Shown here one piece after another: positions 1 through 9,136 of a DNA stretch of 64,000 nt; the stretch's first letter is position 1, and the number at the start of each line of letters is the position of its first letter. The stretch comes from Bacteroidota bacterium. Lineage in GTDB: Bacteria; Bacteroidota; Bacteroidia; NS11-12g; UBA955. The DNA lies in NCBI GenBank assembly GCA_018333525.1, contig JAGXTF010000088.1, forward strand, positions 1-64,000, given 5' to 3'. The notes below the pieces were generated by a model. It searched no databases and was not told the DNA's origin. It was given only the letters and a program-made list of their open reading frames with translations. The translations under genes were made by a program, and so were the position numbers.

Positions 1-2
1 CC

Positions 3-3000
3 GTAACAGGCGGAACCATCCAGGGTTCCAATACCAACAACAGCATCAACGTATTGTGGAATGCAGCAGGTACAGGTTCAGTAAATGTAACCCAGACTAG
101 CGCATTTGGTTGCGACAGCGCGATGAGCAAAACTGTAACCATTATGCCAACTCCGGCACCGGTTATGAGTGGTCCGGATAGTACCTGTTCCAACAAAATA
201 TACACCTATTCGGTTCCAGCTGTTATAGGTAATTCTTACAACTGGATTGTTACTGGTGGATCATTTGTTGGAAGCAATACTGCAAGTACTGTACGAGTTC
301 AGTGGGGAAGTATGGGAGTTGGGTTGATTAGTATCATTCAAACCAGTGCATTTGGCTGTGATAGTACAATTGGAAAAGTGGTTACTATTATGCCAACGCC
401 AGCTCCGGTAATTACAGGACTTGACAGTGTTTGTGAATTCAAGAGCAATTTTTATACAGTTCCATTAATTAGTGGAATTACTTATGATTGGGTGGTAAGT
501 GGCGGAACGGTTATAGGTTCAACCAATACCAATCAGATACAGGTACTTTGGGCAGATGCCGGAATCGGTGTTGTGAGCATCAAAGAGACAAGCACTTTTG
601 GTTGTGATAGTATCATAAACCTTAATGTTAAAATCATGCCGACACCCCAGCCTGTAATAAGTGGTCCCGACAGCGTTTGTTCCAATCGAATTTACACCTA
701 TAATGTTACAACTCCGTTTGGATATGCCAACATCTGGTCCGTTTCCGGAGGTCAAATTCTCGGAGCAAATAATCTGAATTCCGTAACTGTGAAGTGGGGA
801 GGATTTAGCCCTGGTAATGTTTTTGTAACCCAGTCAAGCGCCAGTGGTTGCGATAGCACTGTTTCTTATTATGTAGAAATCTTGCCAACTCCTGATCCAG
901 TAGTATCCGGTTCATCTCCTGTATGTCAATACAAAACATATGAATATTCTGTAATTACCACACCAAATCATACCTATCACTGGTCTGTTAATGGCGGAGT
1001 AATTGTAAGTAATCCCGATAGCAGTGTCATTTTCGTGAGATGGACAAGTCCTGGAAATGCAACGGTAACCGTAAATGAAGTAAGCGAATTTGGCTGTGAC
1101 AGCGCGCTAACCACACCAATTCTGGTAAATCCAACACCAACTCCATTCATTGTAGGTCCTGACAGTACTTGCGAGACCAAAGTATATTCTTACCTCGTAA
1201 CAGCTATAAGCGGACATTCCTACCAATGGACAGTTTCCAATGGTACCATAATTGGTTCACCAAATGGCAGCACAGTACAGGTGAAATGGGGTACAGCAGG
1301 AATTGGCAGACTGAATATCAGACAAATAAGCGGCTTTGGTTGTGATAGTAATGTAAATATTGATATCACTATTATGCCGATGCCAAAACCTGTAATTGCA
1401 GGCCCGTTGGCAACTTGTGAGACCAAGACATACAACTACTCAACGCCAATGGTAGCAGGACATAGCTACACCTGGTTTGTAACCGGGGGCACTATAATGG
1501 GCCCGGATTCCAATAATACCGTAAATGTAAAATGGAACGTTGCCGGTGGTGGAGCCATAAACGTGTTGGAAACTTCGGAATTTGGCTGTGGAACAATAGC
1601 CAGCAACAATATTACCATTCAGCCAACACCAGTGCCAGTAATTGGTGGTCCCGACAGCATTTGCTGGAAGAATATCAGCACTTACTATGCTGGTAAGGTG
1701 AACATGATGAAATCCTGGAATATTGTAGGTGGACGAATTATTGGACCGTCAGTTCTGGATTCCGTTAAGGTAACATGGGATTCTATTCCAGTAGGTATTG
1801 TGGAACTTAAATTGACCAATGCCTTCGGTTGCGACAGCACAGTGCAGAAATTTGTGAATCTGTTACGCTTCCCGCAATTGATCATCTCCGGCCCATCTGT
1901 AATGTGTCTGAGCCATGAAGATTATTTCTACACCGATGGATATGCAAATACTGTGTATACCTGGACAGCTCCGGGTGGCGTATTTACCAATCCATCCACC
2001 CAGAATATCACCAGCATTCGTTACGACATGCCTGGCAAATACAAAATTCATCTGGATTACAAAGCAGGCAACGGTTGTGCCGGATTTGCTGATAAAGCAG
2101 TTCAGGTATTTGGATTTCCAAAACCACAAATTAATGGAAGAGTTAAAGCATGTGCGTATTCCGATGGAAATCTCAATGATGAGAATACCTATTCCGTGAA
2201 GAAAACTACTGCAGATAGTCTGGTTTATACGTGGAAAGTGAGTAATCCTGCTAGCTATATCCAGACATCTAACAACGCCATTAATGTAGATTGGGGCGGA
2301 CCTGGAAGATATCGGATTGCGATATATCAGGTAAATCCAATGACTGGTTGTCAGGATTCCTCTGAATTCTTCGTAGACGTGGATTCTCTGCCACATCCAA
2401 AGATAGATCCGAGCAGTATGATGGGTTGTGCCCCATTGACAGTAACCTTTAGTGAAAGCACAGGCAATCCGAATTACATCTGCAACTGGCACTTCGACAA
2501 TGGAAACGCCATGAATAAGGCCAGCGTTACCAGAACATTCGCCAATATTGGAAATAATAACGTGAAACTGGTTGTAACCAACGAATACGGGTGTGTAGAT
2601 AGCACTACCATGATAGTGCCGTTATATGCAAGACCAAAAGCGAGTTTTGATATTCTTGATCCGGATCCGATTTACACTACTGATACTGTGCATTTCAAAA
2701 ACACATCCACCGGAGCAGTTGATTATTTCTGGGATCTGGATATGGGAGATTATTCCTATAACACAGATACCATGAAACAATACCCTGATCCGGGCAAATA
2801 CAAAGTTTGGCTTTGGGCTTATAACGCCAGTGGCTGTGCCGATTCGGTGAGTAAGATTGTAGATATACGCGTGAAACCATGGATTTATGTACCAAACGCT
2901 TTCACTCCTAATGGAGACGGCCTGAATGATGTCTTCGGTGTGAAAAGCAAATACATAGAATCCTTCGATTTGATGCTCTACAACCGCTGGGGTGAAATTA

Positions 3001-3149
3001 TATACAAAACTCAGGATATAAACTTCGAATGGGATGCAACCTATTTAAGTAAGGAAGTTCCGTCGGGGGTATATGTATACGTAATCTTCGGCCGTGATTA
3101 TTATGGTAAATCGGTTTATTTGAAAGGGGATGTTAACGTTCTGAGATAA
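3..3149 (+). CDS. Giant repeat surface protein, PKD-like repeats with CHU_C-type T9SS domain (5' truncated by window)
   Basis: The reading frame is open from base 3, so the true start lies before the window; about 1048 codons are visible. Roughly the first 620 residues are tandem units of about 82 residues, each with a 'PTP.PVI.GPDSVC' opening, a 'Y.W.V.GG.I.G' core and a 'FGCDS' ending; the GCDS codons recur about every 246 bases from near base 110 to 1825. Two more canonical PKD domains follow (about 2400-2880), then a C-terminal domain beginning 'VPNAFTPNGDGLNDVF' and ending 'GDVNVLR', the gliding-motility-associated CHU_C domain used as a type B T9SS signal. The protein is inferred to be exported through the outer membrane and to act as an adhesin or surface-layer component. 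Ligand unknown. Confidence 0.88.
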   Translation, partial: VTGGTIQGSNTNNSINVLWNAAGTGSVNVTQTSAFGCDSAMSKTVTIMPTPAPVMSGPDSTCSNKIYTYSVPAVIGNSYNWIVTGGSFVGSNTASTVRVQWGSMGVGLISIIQTSAFGCDSTIGKVVTIMPTPAPVITGLDSVCEFKSNFYTVPLISGITYDWVVSGGTVIGSTNTNQIQVLWADAGIGVVSIKETSTFGCDSIINLNVKIMPTPQPVISGPDSVCSNRIYTYNVTTPFGYANIWSVSGGQILGANNLNSVTVKWGGFSPGNVFVTQSSASGCDSTVSYYVEILPTPDPVVSGSSPVCQYKTYEYSVITTPNHTYHWSVNGGVIVSNPDSSVIFVRWTSPGNATVTVNEVSEFGCDSALTTPILVNPTPTPFIVGPDSTCETKVYSYLVTAISGHSYQWTVSNGTIIGSPNGSTVQVKWGTAGIGRLNIRQISGFGCDSNVNIDITIMPMPKPVIAGPLATCETKTYNYSTPMVAGHSYTWFVTGGTIMGPDSNNTVNVKWNVAGGGAINVLETSEFGCGTIASNNITIQPTPVPVIGGPDSICWKNISTYYAGKVNMMKSWNIVGGRIIGPSVLDSVKVTWDSIPVGIVELKLTNAFGCDSTVQKFVNLLRFPQLIISGPSVMCLSHEDYFYTDGYANTVYTWTAPGGVFTNPSTQNITSIRYDMPGKYKIHLDYKAGNGCAGFADKAVQVFGFPKPQINGRVKACAYSDGNLNDENTYSVKKTTADSLVYTWKVSNPASYIQTSNNAINVDWGGPGRYRIAIYQVNPMTGCQDSSEFFVDVDSLPHPKIDPSSMMGCAPLTVTFSESTGNPNYICNWHFDNGNAMNKASVTRTFANIGNNNVKLVVTNEYGCVDSTTMIVPLYARPKASFDILDPDPIYTTDTVHFKNTSTGAVDYFWDLDMGDYSYNTDTMKQYPDPGKYKVWLWAYNASGCADSVSKIVDIRVKPWIYVPNAFTPNGDGLNDVFGVKSKYIESFDLMLYNRWGEIIYKTQDINFEWDATYLSKEVPSGVYVYVIFGRDYYGKSVYLKGDVNVLR

Positions 3150-3341
3150 GAAAAGCTGAAAAATTAGCAATATTGAAATATTGGAATTGTTGGAGAAATA
3201 GAAAAATGGAATGAAATAAAAGTTAAGTAGAATAGATAAATAGAGAAAGGGGTGCCACATTCAATGCCATACGAATAGGTACCCTGAGCGGAAGAGAATG
3301 GAGAGACGACTCTACCGAAAACAAAATGTCTCAATTACCTT

Positions 3342-3370
3342 AAAACCCTGCATTCGCAGGGTTTTTTGTT
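3342..3370 (+). terminator. Rho-independent terminator-like hairpin
   Basis: Arms AAACCCTG (3343-3350) and CAGGGTTT (3357-3364) enclose a 6-base loop and are followed by a T run. It lies 190 bases after the stop of the giant protein. The stretch 3150-3341 holds no convincing gene; a 33-codon open stretch there has no start codon. Confidence 0.7.
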
Positions 3371-3452
3371 TTAAAATTTTTCATGGAAATAAGTCTCAGT
3401 CTTATTAAACACCATGAATCAATAATGTATTTCTCACCACTTCTTTAGGCAT

Positions 3453-3482
3453 AAAAAAAGCCCCAAATTGGGGCTTTTTTTC
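3453..3482. terminator. Bidirectional terminator hairpin
   Basis: AAGCCCC and GGGGCTT arms around AAATT, with an A run on one side and a T run on the other. It sits immediately downstream of the minus-strand tRNA-Asp and can also end transcription arriving from the plus strand. Confidence 0.8.
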
Positions 3483-3485
3483 TTG

Positions 3486-3559
3486 CGGACTGGACGGGAC
3501 TCGAACCCGCGACCTCCGCCGTGACAGGGCGGCATTCTAACCAGCTGAACTACCAATCC
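3486..3559 (-). tRNA. tRNA-Asp (GTC)
   Basis: The minus strand folds as a full cloverleaf. The acceptor stem is GGATTGG/CCAGTCC with discriminator G; U8 and A9 are present; the D arm is GTTC/GAAT; the anticodon stem CCGCC/GGCGG has loop CTGTCAC and therefore anticodon GTC; the T arm contains GGTTCGAGTCC. The 3' CCA is not encoded. No other tRNA was found in the window. Confidence 0.95.
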
Positions 3560-3644
3560 GTTCCTTAAAAAGGACTGCAAAAATACGTACTTGAAATGTT
3601 ACTTTCAAGAGGAATTTAAAAATTATCGGAAGAAGTATATTCCC

Positions 3645-4358
3645 CTAGGGTTTCGGTTTTTCTTTCCAAATAACAAAGCCGAAACTGATAGCACCATAAA
3701 AAGCCGGTGAACCATATGTGCCAGGCTGGGAACTCAGAAACAAGGGGTTGCTGAAATTGTCAACCACAAAAGGGGCACTCCGTTGGATATCGTTTTTGAT
3801 GGTGTACATACCAAAAGCGGGTCCCGCTTCAGTTTCAAAGTAAAAGGCAGGGGAAATCGGCATCCGAAATCCCATACCGCAATGTCCGCGTAATGTGAAA
3901 GTATTATAGTGAGCCGAGGTTTCTTCATAATGAGTAGCGCTTTCCCAGTCGCGCACCCTTTTGATATTGTAAGCCAATGCAACATCGGCATCGAATTCCA
4001 GTTTGCGGGCAAAAAGACCAAGCGCCAAAAATGGTTTTACACGGCTATCATGAAATCCTTTGAAATAATTCCGGTATTCCACAAGACCTTGATAGCCTTT
4101 ATAATCGTATCGCTGATAGTTAACGGTAGAGTTTGTTCTGAAATAACAAAGCCCAAGTTCCATTCCCAGGGTTTTATTATCTGCAATGTCCTTTTCTATC
4201 CCAAACTGCACCACATACCTTCCAATATTGGCAAATTGCAAAATATTCCATCTTGCACGGATGTCGTTGCTGCGAGGGTTTCCGAGGTTTTGAGCGCGGA
4301 GTAAAATGGGGCTCATAAACAAAACAAGCCCGCATAAAATCAATTTGAATCGCTGCAT
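3645..4358 (-). CDS. Putative outer-membrane beta-barrel protein
   Basis: 237 residues. The N-terminus (MQRFKLILCGLVLFMSPILLRAQ) is a Sec signal peptide. The mature part has alternating hydrophobic/aromatic strands such as 'YVVQFGIEKDI', 'TLGMELGLCYF' and 'PFLALGLFA', and ends 'AISFGFVIW', as expected of small Bacteroidota outer-membrane barrels. It begins one base after the stop of the LVIVD lipoprotein gene, so it is probably the last gene of a three-gene minus-strand operon. Family not identified; function unknown. Confidence 0.6.
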   Translation of the reverse strand: MQRFKLILCGLVLFMSPILLRAQNLGNPRSNDIRARWNILQFANIGRYVVQFGIEKDIADNKTLGMELGLCYFRTNSTVNYQRYDYKGYQGLVEYRNYFKGFHDSRVKPFLALGLFARKLEFDADVALAYNIKRVRDWESATHYEETSAHYNTFTLRGHCGMGFRMPISPAFYFETEAGPAFGMYTIKNDIQRSAPFVVDNFSNPLFLSSQPGTYGSPAFYGAISFGFVIWKEKPKP

Positions 4359-4359
4359 A

Positions 4360-5115
4360 TTAATTGGCCGAAACAGGGATTACACTCAATTGTTCCAAAG
4401 TACCGGTACCGTATTTATATTGGTATAATCCATTGCTGCCCACCACAATAAAATGATCACCCTGAGAGATTACATCAAAACATGGTACCCTGTTTTCAAA
4501 TTTTAACTGTTTTGGATTCACTGGATCCTTAATGTCAAACCATTTAAAGCCATAGGAACCTTCCCCAACTACCAGATTGTCCCCATCCGCATCCAACCCG
4601 TGAGGTTGTTGCATAGGAATTGTAGTAAGTCTTTGGGGATTGGTAATATCGCTAAGATCTACTACCTCCAGTTGGTTTGCCGCGCGATTGCATCGAGTGC
4701 CATCGCGCAGGGTTACATATGCATAATTTCCCTGGGCTACAACGGGATCACAGCTCACTACATGGTCATAACGGCTTACATAGCCGGGGTTTGCCCCATT
4801 GGTTACATCATAAATTAACATTCCGGAAGTAGTGCCTACCAAAAGGTATTTTCCATAAGGAAACAGGGTTTCCAATCCGCTGCCCGGATTCAGGATAGTG
4901 GCCAGTTCCGCAGAACTGTCGGCAGAAATATTATAAACTTCAATGGCATTGCCACCTGCAATGCGATACATATAGTCGCCCATAATAGTCATGGCCGCCA
5001 TGGAACCACCTTCCCCTGTAGATGAGTTGCCTGTATCTGAGGACATGCTTTTATCCTTGGAGCAGGAAAACAACAACAGTACTATGGCTGAGGAAATCAA
5101 GATGAGATTTTTCAT
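4360..5115 (-). CDS. LVIVD-repeat lipoprotein
   Basis: 251 residues from the ATG at 5115-5113. An in-frame ATG lies five codons earlier, but the chosen start gives an ATGA overlap with the upstream gene and puts the signal peptide MKNLILISSAIVLLLFSC at the N-terminus. LLFSC is a lipobox, so the protein is probably a membrane-anchored lipoprotein. The body has beta-propeller-like LVIVD repeats, for example 'GDYMYRIAGGNAIEVYNIS', 'YAYVTLRD' and 'NQLEVVDLSDITNPQ'. The repeat family is known in bacterial surface proteins; the specific role is unknown. Confidence 0.72.
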   Translation of the reverse strand: MKNLILISSAIVLLLFSCSKDKSMSSDTGNSSTGEGGSMAAMTIMGDYMYRIAGGNAIEVYNISADSSAELATILNPGSGLETLFPYGKYLLVGTTSGMLIYDVTNGANPGYVSRYDHVVSCDPVVAQGNYAYVTLRDGTRCNRAANQLEVVDLSDITNPQRLTTIPMQQPHGLDADGDNLVVGEGSYGFKWFDIKDPVNPKQLKFENRVPCFDVISQGDHFIVVGSNGLYQYKYGTGTLEQLSVIPVSAN

Positions 5116-5672
5116 TGGTTTTTCCAGCATTTAGGGGATTTTAAATTGGTATAAAGCCAACCGACAACCACGCCTTTCGCAGGATCGGGGCATTCAAAAT
5201 AGGTGCGGCTGGACCATCGGTTGGTCATATCTGCCTGGGGTGGATATTGTTGGTATTTGGTATCCAATTCTACGCTTTGGGTTATTCTCGGGTGGTCCAT
5301 GTCACTGACATCAATCACTGCGATTTTCCCGGCGTAGTCTGCATAAAGAAAATTACCTTTCATGGCAACATCGATATTTCCCGGTATTTCCAAAAATGCT
5401 TTGTTTAAAGGTTTGGAAGGATCTGTGTTGTCAATTACATGAACTCCACTAAATGGTTTATTAACCAACAATAAGTTTCCTTTCACATAAATTTTACCGG
5501 TTTCAGAAAGCGGTTTGGCACTTGTGGTGCGAATCAGGTCTTTAAGTGTACCTGATGATGCATAAATGGGTTTGAAGCCCATATAGTTGTAGGAATAGTA
5601 CATTCTGTTGTCGCGTGTGCACCCGGCGAATAACAAAACTATTCCAGCGAAGAGGGTAAAGTATTTTCCCAT
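5112..5672 (-). CDS. LVIVD-repeat lipoprotein (short)
   Basis: 186 residues with signal peptide and lipobox (MGKYFTLFAGIVLLFAGC, cysteine 18). At least two LVIVD-type repeats are visible: 'LLLVNKPFSGVHVIDNTDPS' and 'FLYADYAGKIAVIDVSDMD'. It is the first gene of the operon and shares an ATGA overlap with the next LVIVD lipoprotein. Because both proteins have their own signal peptide and lipobox, this looks like a genuine pair and not a frameshifted single gene. Confidence 0.7.
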   Translation of the reverse strand: MGKYFTLFAGIVLLFAGCTRDNRMYYSYNYMGFKPIYASSGTLKDLIRTTSAKPLSETGKIYVKGNLLLVNKPFSGVHVIDNTDPSKPLNKAFLEIPGNIDVAMKGNFLYADYAGKIAVIDVSDMDHPRITQSVELDTKYQQYPPQADMTNRWSSRTYFECPDPAKGVVVGWLYTNLKSPKCWKNQ

Positions 5673-5798
5673 AAGTTGGAGGTTGAATTGACCAATAATA
5701 CAATTGAAATCGCAGATACCCCTAGATGCATCAGAATTTAGATTTCAAATTCATCAAAGGAGCATAGCTGTTACCATGTTTTGTGAAAATGATTCATG

Positions 5799-5852
5799 CG
5801 GTTTGTCATTTTTTTTGCTTGCCAGGGCCGCAAAAAAATCGCCAAACCGCCA
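5799..5852 (-). repeat. Dispersed palindromic hairpin element, copy 1
   Basis: In the 5673-6015 gap. Read on the minus strand it is TTTGGCGATTTTTTTGC, an 11-base spacer, then GCAAAAAAAATGACAAA. The two arms are near-complementary. The same two arms occur in the opposite orientation at 60902-60942 with a different, 7-base spacer. The rest of the gap is AT-rich and shows no gene. Confidence 0.6.
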
Positions 5853-5948
5853 GCCCAAGCTCCATTTTAAATGGTGCTATTTTTATGGAATCTAAATTAA
5901 TACCTACTTAGTATATACCATATAATCCAATATCCCTGTAATTAAAAG

Positions 5949-5971
5949 TTAAAATATTCTGAATATTTTAA
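5949..5971. repeat. Perfect 23-bp AT-rich palindrome
   Basis: TTAAAATATTC, T, GAATATTTTAA: 11-base arms around one base. It lies 45 bases downstream of the nhaA stop. It could end transcription of nhaA or bind a regulator; nothing decides between these. Confidence 0.45.
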
Positions 5972-6015
5972 TAATTAAAACGATTTTTATTTTACAACTT
6001 CAGCAATGAATGAAT

Positions 6016-7221
6016 TTAATTAAGAGTATCTATTTTTCTGGAAGGATATGCCAACAATAAATAACCCAAAAATGCAGCTAATGCGGATGCAATCAGTATG
6101 GCAATCTTGCCCAGGTCTATCATGTTTTTCTCATCAAAAGCAAGATTGGTAACAAAAATAGACATCGTAAATCCAATTCCTCCAAGAATGCCTGCACCAA
6201 GCAGTTTCCGGTTGGTAATGTTTGTTGGAATTTGGGACCATTTCAATCGTTGACTGCCCTTGGAAAATAAATAAATCCCTATAGGTTTCCCAAAGAATAA
6301 TCCAAGAATAATTCCCAAACTTTCAGGTCCCAAAAGGTCAGGTATCATTTCTGATCTAATTTCAATTGCCGTATTCGCAAGAGCAAATATGGGAATGATA
6401 AAAATATTTACTGGTTTTTGAAGAAATTTTTCCAGAATATGTGCGGCGGAATTATGTCCTCCGCCTTCAAATGGAATCGCGATAGCCAGCAATACTCCGG
6501 CCATGGTAGCATGTATGCCTGAGTGCAACATAAAATACCACAACAATATCCCCAATGGCAAATAATACCAAAGGGATTTCATTTTTAATTTATTAAATAG
6601 CATCAACAAAGCAAATAAAGCCAATGTTAGAATTAAATAAAATCCTGAAAACTCAGTACCATAAAAAACTGCAATTAAAATGATTGCACCCAAATCATCC
6701 ATGATTGCCAGTGCAGTTAGAAATACTTTCAATGCATTGGGTATTTTATTCCCCAGCAGGCCTAATATAGCAATGGCAAATGCAATATCAGTTGCCGTTG
6801 GAATCCCTGCCCCAATAATCGTCTCCGGAGAATTTACGTTGCAAATAAAATAAATCACCGCCGGTACTATCATACCTCCAATTGCTGCGATTACAGGAAG
6901 TATTGCAGTTTTTTTATTGCTGAGTTCACCAACCAGAAATTCTCTTTTTATTTCCAATCCAACCAATAGAAAAAACAAAGCCATCAACCCTTCATTAATC
7001 CAGGCAGAAAGACTGTGTTCTAATTGCACAGGTCCTGCGTGTACAGGCATACTTGTGTCCCAGAAATTGCGGTAATCAATACCTCCAATACTGTTGGCAG
7101 TAAAAAGGGATATCAATGTACACAGTAAAAGCAGGATACCTCCGGTCTGGCTACCTGTAAAGAAGCCTTTAAAAAGTGCGGTGATTTTAAATTCGCTAAC
7201 CTCTCTAATTTTTCTTACCAT
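6016..7221 (-). CDS. nhaA: Na+/H+ antiporter NhaA
   Basis: 401 residues from the ATG at 7221-7219; a longer in-frame start at 7275 would overlap the divergent ribD start and adds a poor N-terminus. Inner-membrane protein with about 12 hydrophobic segments. Hallmarks of NhaA are present: 'GLMALFFLLVGLEIKREFLVGEL', the ion-binding aspartate in 'GIPTATDIAFAIAIL', and the aspartate pair in 'ALAIMDDLGAIILIAVFY'. The C-terminal helices 'GAGILGGIGFTMSIFVTNLAF' also match. It exchanges sodium for protons for pH and salt homeostasis. Transcribed alone, divergently from ribD. Confidence 0.96.
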   Translation of the reverse strand: MVRKIREVSEFKITALFKGFFTGSQTGGILLLLCTLISLFTANSIGGIDYRNFWDTSMPVHAGPVQLEHSLSAWINEGLMALFFLLVGLEIKREFLVGELSNKKTAILPVIAAIGGMIVPAVIYFICNVNSPETIIGAGIPTATDIAFAIAILGLLGNKIPNALKVFLTALAIMDDLGAIILIAVFYGTEFSGFYLILTLALFALLMLFNKLKMKSLWYYLPLGILLWYFMLHSGIHATMAGVLLAIAIPFEGGGHNSAAHILEKFLQKPVNIFIIPIFALANTAIEIRSEMIPDLLGPESLGIILGLFFGKPIGIYLFSKGSQRLKWSQIPTNITNRKLLGAGILGGIGFTMSIFVTNLAFDEKNMIDLGKIAILIASALAAFLGYLLLAYPSRKIDTLN

Positions 7222-7241
7222 GAATGCTACGAAGTTATATG

Positions 7242-7249
7242 TAATTTTG
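7242..7249 (+). promoter_or_regulatory. TAnnTTTG -7 box before ribD
   Basis: TAATTTTG, ending 4 bases before the GTG start of ribD. It matches the Bacteroidota -7 consensus; no clear -33 TTG at the usual distance. If used, the leader is almost absent. Confidence 0.4.
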
Positions 7250-7253
7250 TAAA

Positions 7254-8270
7254 GTGTCGGGAATTCATGAACCATTTATGCAGCGTTGTATTGACCTTGC
7301 AGCTCGTGGGCTGGGACAAACGTTATCCAATCCTCTGGTAGGTTCGGTGGTGGTATATGACGGTGAAATCATTTCAGAAGGCTGGCATGCAAAGTTTGGG
7401 GAAAGACATGCAGAGCGCATGGCTATTGATGCAATAAAACACGATGCCCGGTTGAAGAGAAGTACCTTATATGTAAATCTGGAACCTTGTTCCCATCACG
7501 GTAAAACCCCTCCTTGTGCCGATTATATTCTGTCTTGCGGAATCCCTGAGGTTGTATATGGAATGGAAGATCCCTTCGAAAAAGTTTCAGGAAGGGGATT
7601 GAAATTATTGCGGGAAAATGGAGTTCGTGTAATTGGTCCCGTGTTACAAAAAGAGTGTGAATTCTTAAATCGCCGGTTCATCACATTTCAGACTAAAAAA
7701 AGGCCATATATTATATTAAAATGGGCAGAAAGTGCAGATGGATTTATTACCAACGATAGCAAATCCAGAATTCAAATTAGTGGAAATGAAGCCAATATTT
7801 TACTGCATAAATGGCGATCCGAAGAAATGGCAGTGTTAGTAGGAGCGAATACCGCCGTGGCAGACAGCCCTTTGCTGAATGTGCGCAATTGGGATGGAAT
7901 TACTCGTAACAGAATATTTTTTGACGGAAATTTACGCGGGGATTACAAAAGTGGATTTGGTAAAACTCTGGTTTTTAACAGAATTGAAAACTGGGAAGAT
8001 GGAGATATAGAGTATATTCAATCCCACAGTGAAAATTTCATTCCGGAAATGCTGGAATTATTATATAATCGACAAATAAATTCGGTATTGGTGGAAGGTG
8101 GAACCCATACGATAGAAAAATTCAAAGAACTTAAAATTTGGGATGAAATAAGGGTAATTCGAAGTAAAAGCATCAAGTTGGAAACAGGAATTGCAGCACC
8201 TGAAGCAATTGGTTTGGAAAAGCAACATACAGATTTGGGTGCCGATATAGTATATTTTTACAACCAATGA
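7254..8270 (+). CDS. ribD: Bifunctional riboflavin biosynthesis protein RibD
   Basis: 338 residues. The N-terminal deaminase domain has the zinc motifs 'HAERMAI' and 'PCSHHGKTPPC'; the C-terminal reductase domain includes 'RPYIILKWAESADGFI' and ends with 'VLVEGGTHTIEKF'. It performs deamination of the GTP-cyclohydrolase product and reduction of the ribose side chain in riboflavin synthesis. The GTG start at 7254 is chosen because 'HEPFMQRCIDLA' aligns with the usual RibD N-terminus; an ATG eight codons later would remove that part. First gene of a run through base 10643, with an ATGA overlap to the next gene. Confidence 0.95.
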   Translation: MSGIHEPFMQRCIDLAARGLGQTLSNPLVGSVVVYDGEIISEGWHAKFGERHAERMAIDAIKHDARLKRSTLYVNLEPCSHHGKTPPCADYILSCGIPEVVYGMEDPFEKVSGRGLKLLRENGVRVIGPVLQKECEFLNRRFITFQTKKRPYIILKWAESADGFITNDSKSRIQISGNEANILLHKWRSEEMAVLVGANTAVADSPLLNVRNWDGITRNRIFFDGNLRGDYKSGFGKTLVFNRIENWEDGDIEYIQSHSENFIPEMLELLYNRQINSVLVEGGTHTIEKFKELKIWDEIRVIRSKSIKLETGIAAPEAIGLEKQHTDLGADIVYFYNQ

Positions 8271-9136
8271 TCTGGCTATTACTGAGTATTGTTTTCAGCA
8301 CTGCGTTGTTTGTGGTTTTTAAGTTTGCAGCCAGACATGGAATTCATATTCTGCCATTAATTGTAATCAATTATTTTATATGTTTTATTACCGGAAATCT
8401 AATTCCCGGGCATTCATCCGTTTTTGAAAAGGATATACTTTCAGGTAATTGGGTTTTTCCTGTAGCCTGTATGGGTATTTTGTTCATCACAGGGTTTTAT
8501 TCCATGGGTTTTGCAACCAAAAAAGCAGGGGCTGCGTCCACCTCTGTAGCTGCAAAAATGAGTGTAATCATTCCTGCATTGGTATCTATATTTCTGTTTA
8601 GGGAAAAATTAGAAATATTGCAATATCTGGGAATTATCATTTCTATTTTCAGTGTATACTTAATGGTGGAACCAGCAGAAAACAACAACCGCCTGCATAG
8701 GGGTCTTGGCTTGTTGTTGTTGGTGTTTTTATCATCAGGAATGGTGGATACAGGTTTAAATCTTATTGGACATTATTATGGTAAAACCACCGATGTGTAT
8801 ACAACATCCACCATCATGTTTGGCACGGCTGGAATTTTGGGTCTTATACTTTTTTTTATCATTAAAAAGAAGGAGACATTTGGCTGGAGAGAAGTAATAT
8901 GCGGTATATTTTTGGGCTGGTTGAATTATACGAGCCTGATTGCAATTTTGAAAGGGTTGATTTATTTTAAAGGAAGCACTGCGTGGTTTCTTGCAGTGAA
9001 TAATATTGGGATAGTGGCTTTATCGACCATAGTCGCTGCCCTGTTTTTTGGGGAGCGATTACACAAGTCCGGTTACTGGGGCTTGGTACTTGCATTGGTA
9101 GCAATTATTACATTGAATTTTCATGCTTTTTTCTGA
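8267..9136 (+). CDS. EamA/DMT-family membrane transporter
   Basis: 289 residues, almost entirely hydrophobic, about ten transmembrane segments in two homologous halves. The first half contains 'GFYSMGFATKKAGAASTSVAAKMSVIIPALVSIFLFREKL', split here only by loop changes, and the second 'TIVAALFFGERLHKSGYWGLVLALVAI'; a 'FxEK/ERL' turn after helix 4 or 9 is typical of drug/metabolite transporters. Overlaps ribD by ATGA. The substrate cannot be read from sequence; its place behind ribD suggests flavin or a related metabolite only weakly. Confidence 0.8.
   Translation: MIWLLLSIVFSTALFVVFKFAARHGIHILPLIVINYFICFITGNLIPGHSSVFEKDILSGNWVFPVACMGILFITGFYSMGFATKKAGAASTSVAAKMSVIIPALVSIFLFREKLEILQYLGIIISIFSVYLMVEPAENNNRLHRGLGLLLLVFLSSGMVDTGLNLIGHYYGKTTDVYTTSTIMFGTAGILGLILFFIIKKKETFGWREVICGIFLGWLNYTSLIAILKGLIYFKGSTAWFLAVNNIGIVALSTIVAALFFGERLHKSGYWGLVLALVAIITLNFHAFF

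Noticed and set aside
1863-2492. Long minus-strand open frame (209 codons) inside the first giant gene
   Set aside because: It lies opposite a clear PKD-type coding sequence and has no recognisable protein features; an antisense shadow.
3236-3343. A 33-codon open stretch between the giant gene and its terminator, ending before the hairpin
   Set aside because: It lacks any ATG, GTG or TTG near its beginning and has no recognisable family; the coding-like appearance may be chance.
4360-5672. Possible frameshift splitting one LVIVD protein into two
   Set aside because: Each part has its own signal peptide and lipobox, and the junction is a classic ATGA overlap, so two genes are more likely.
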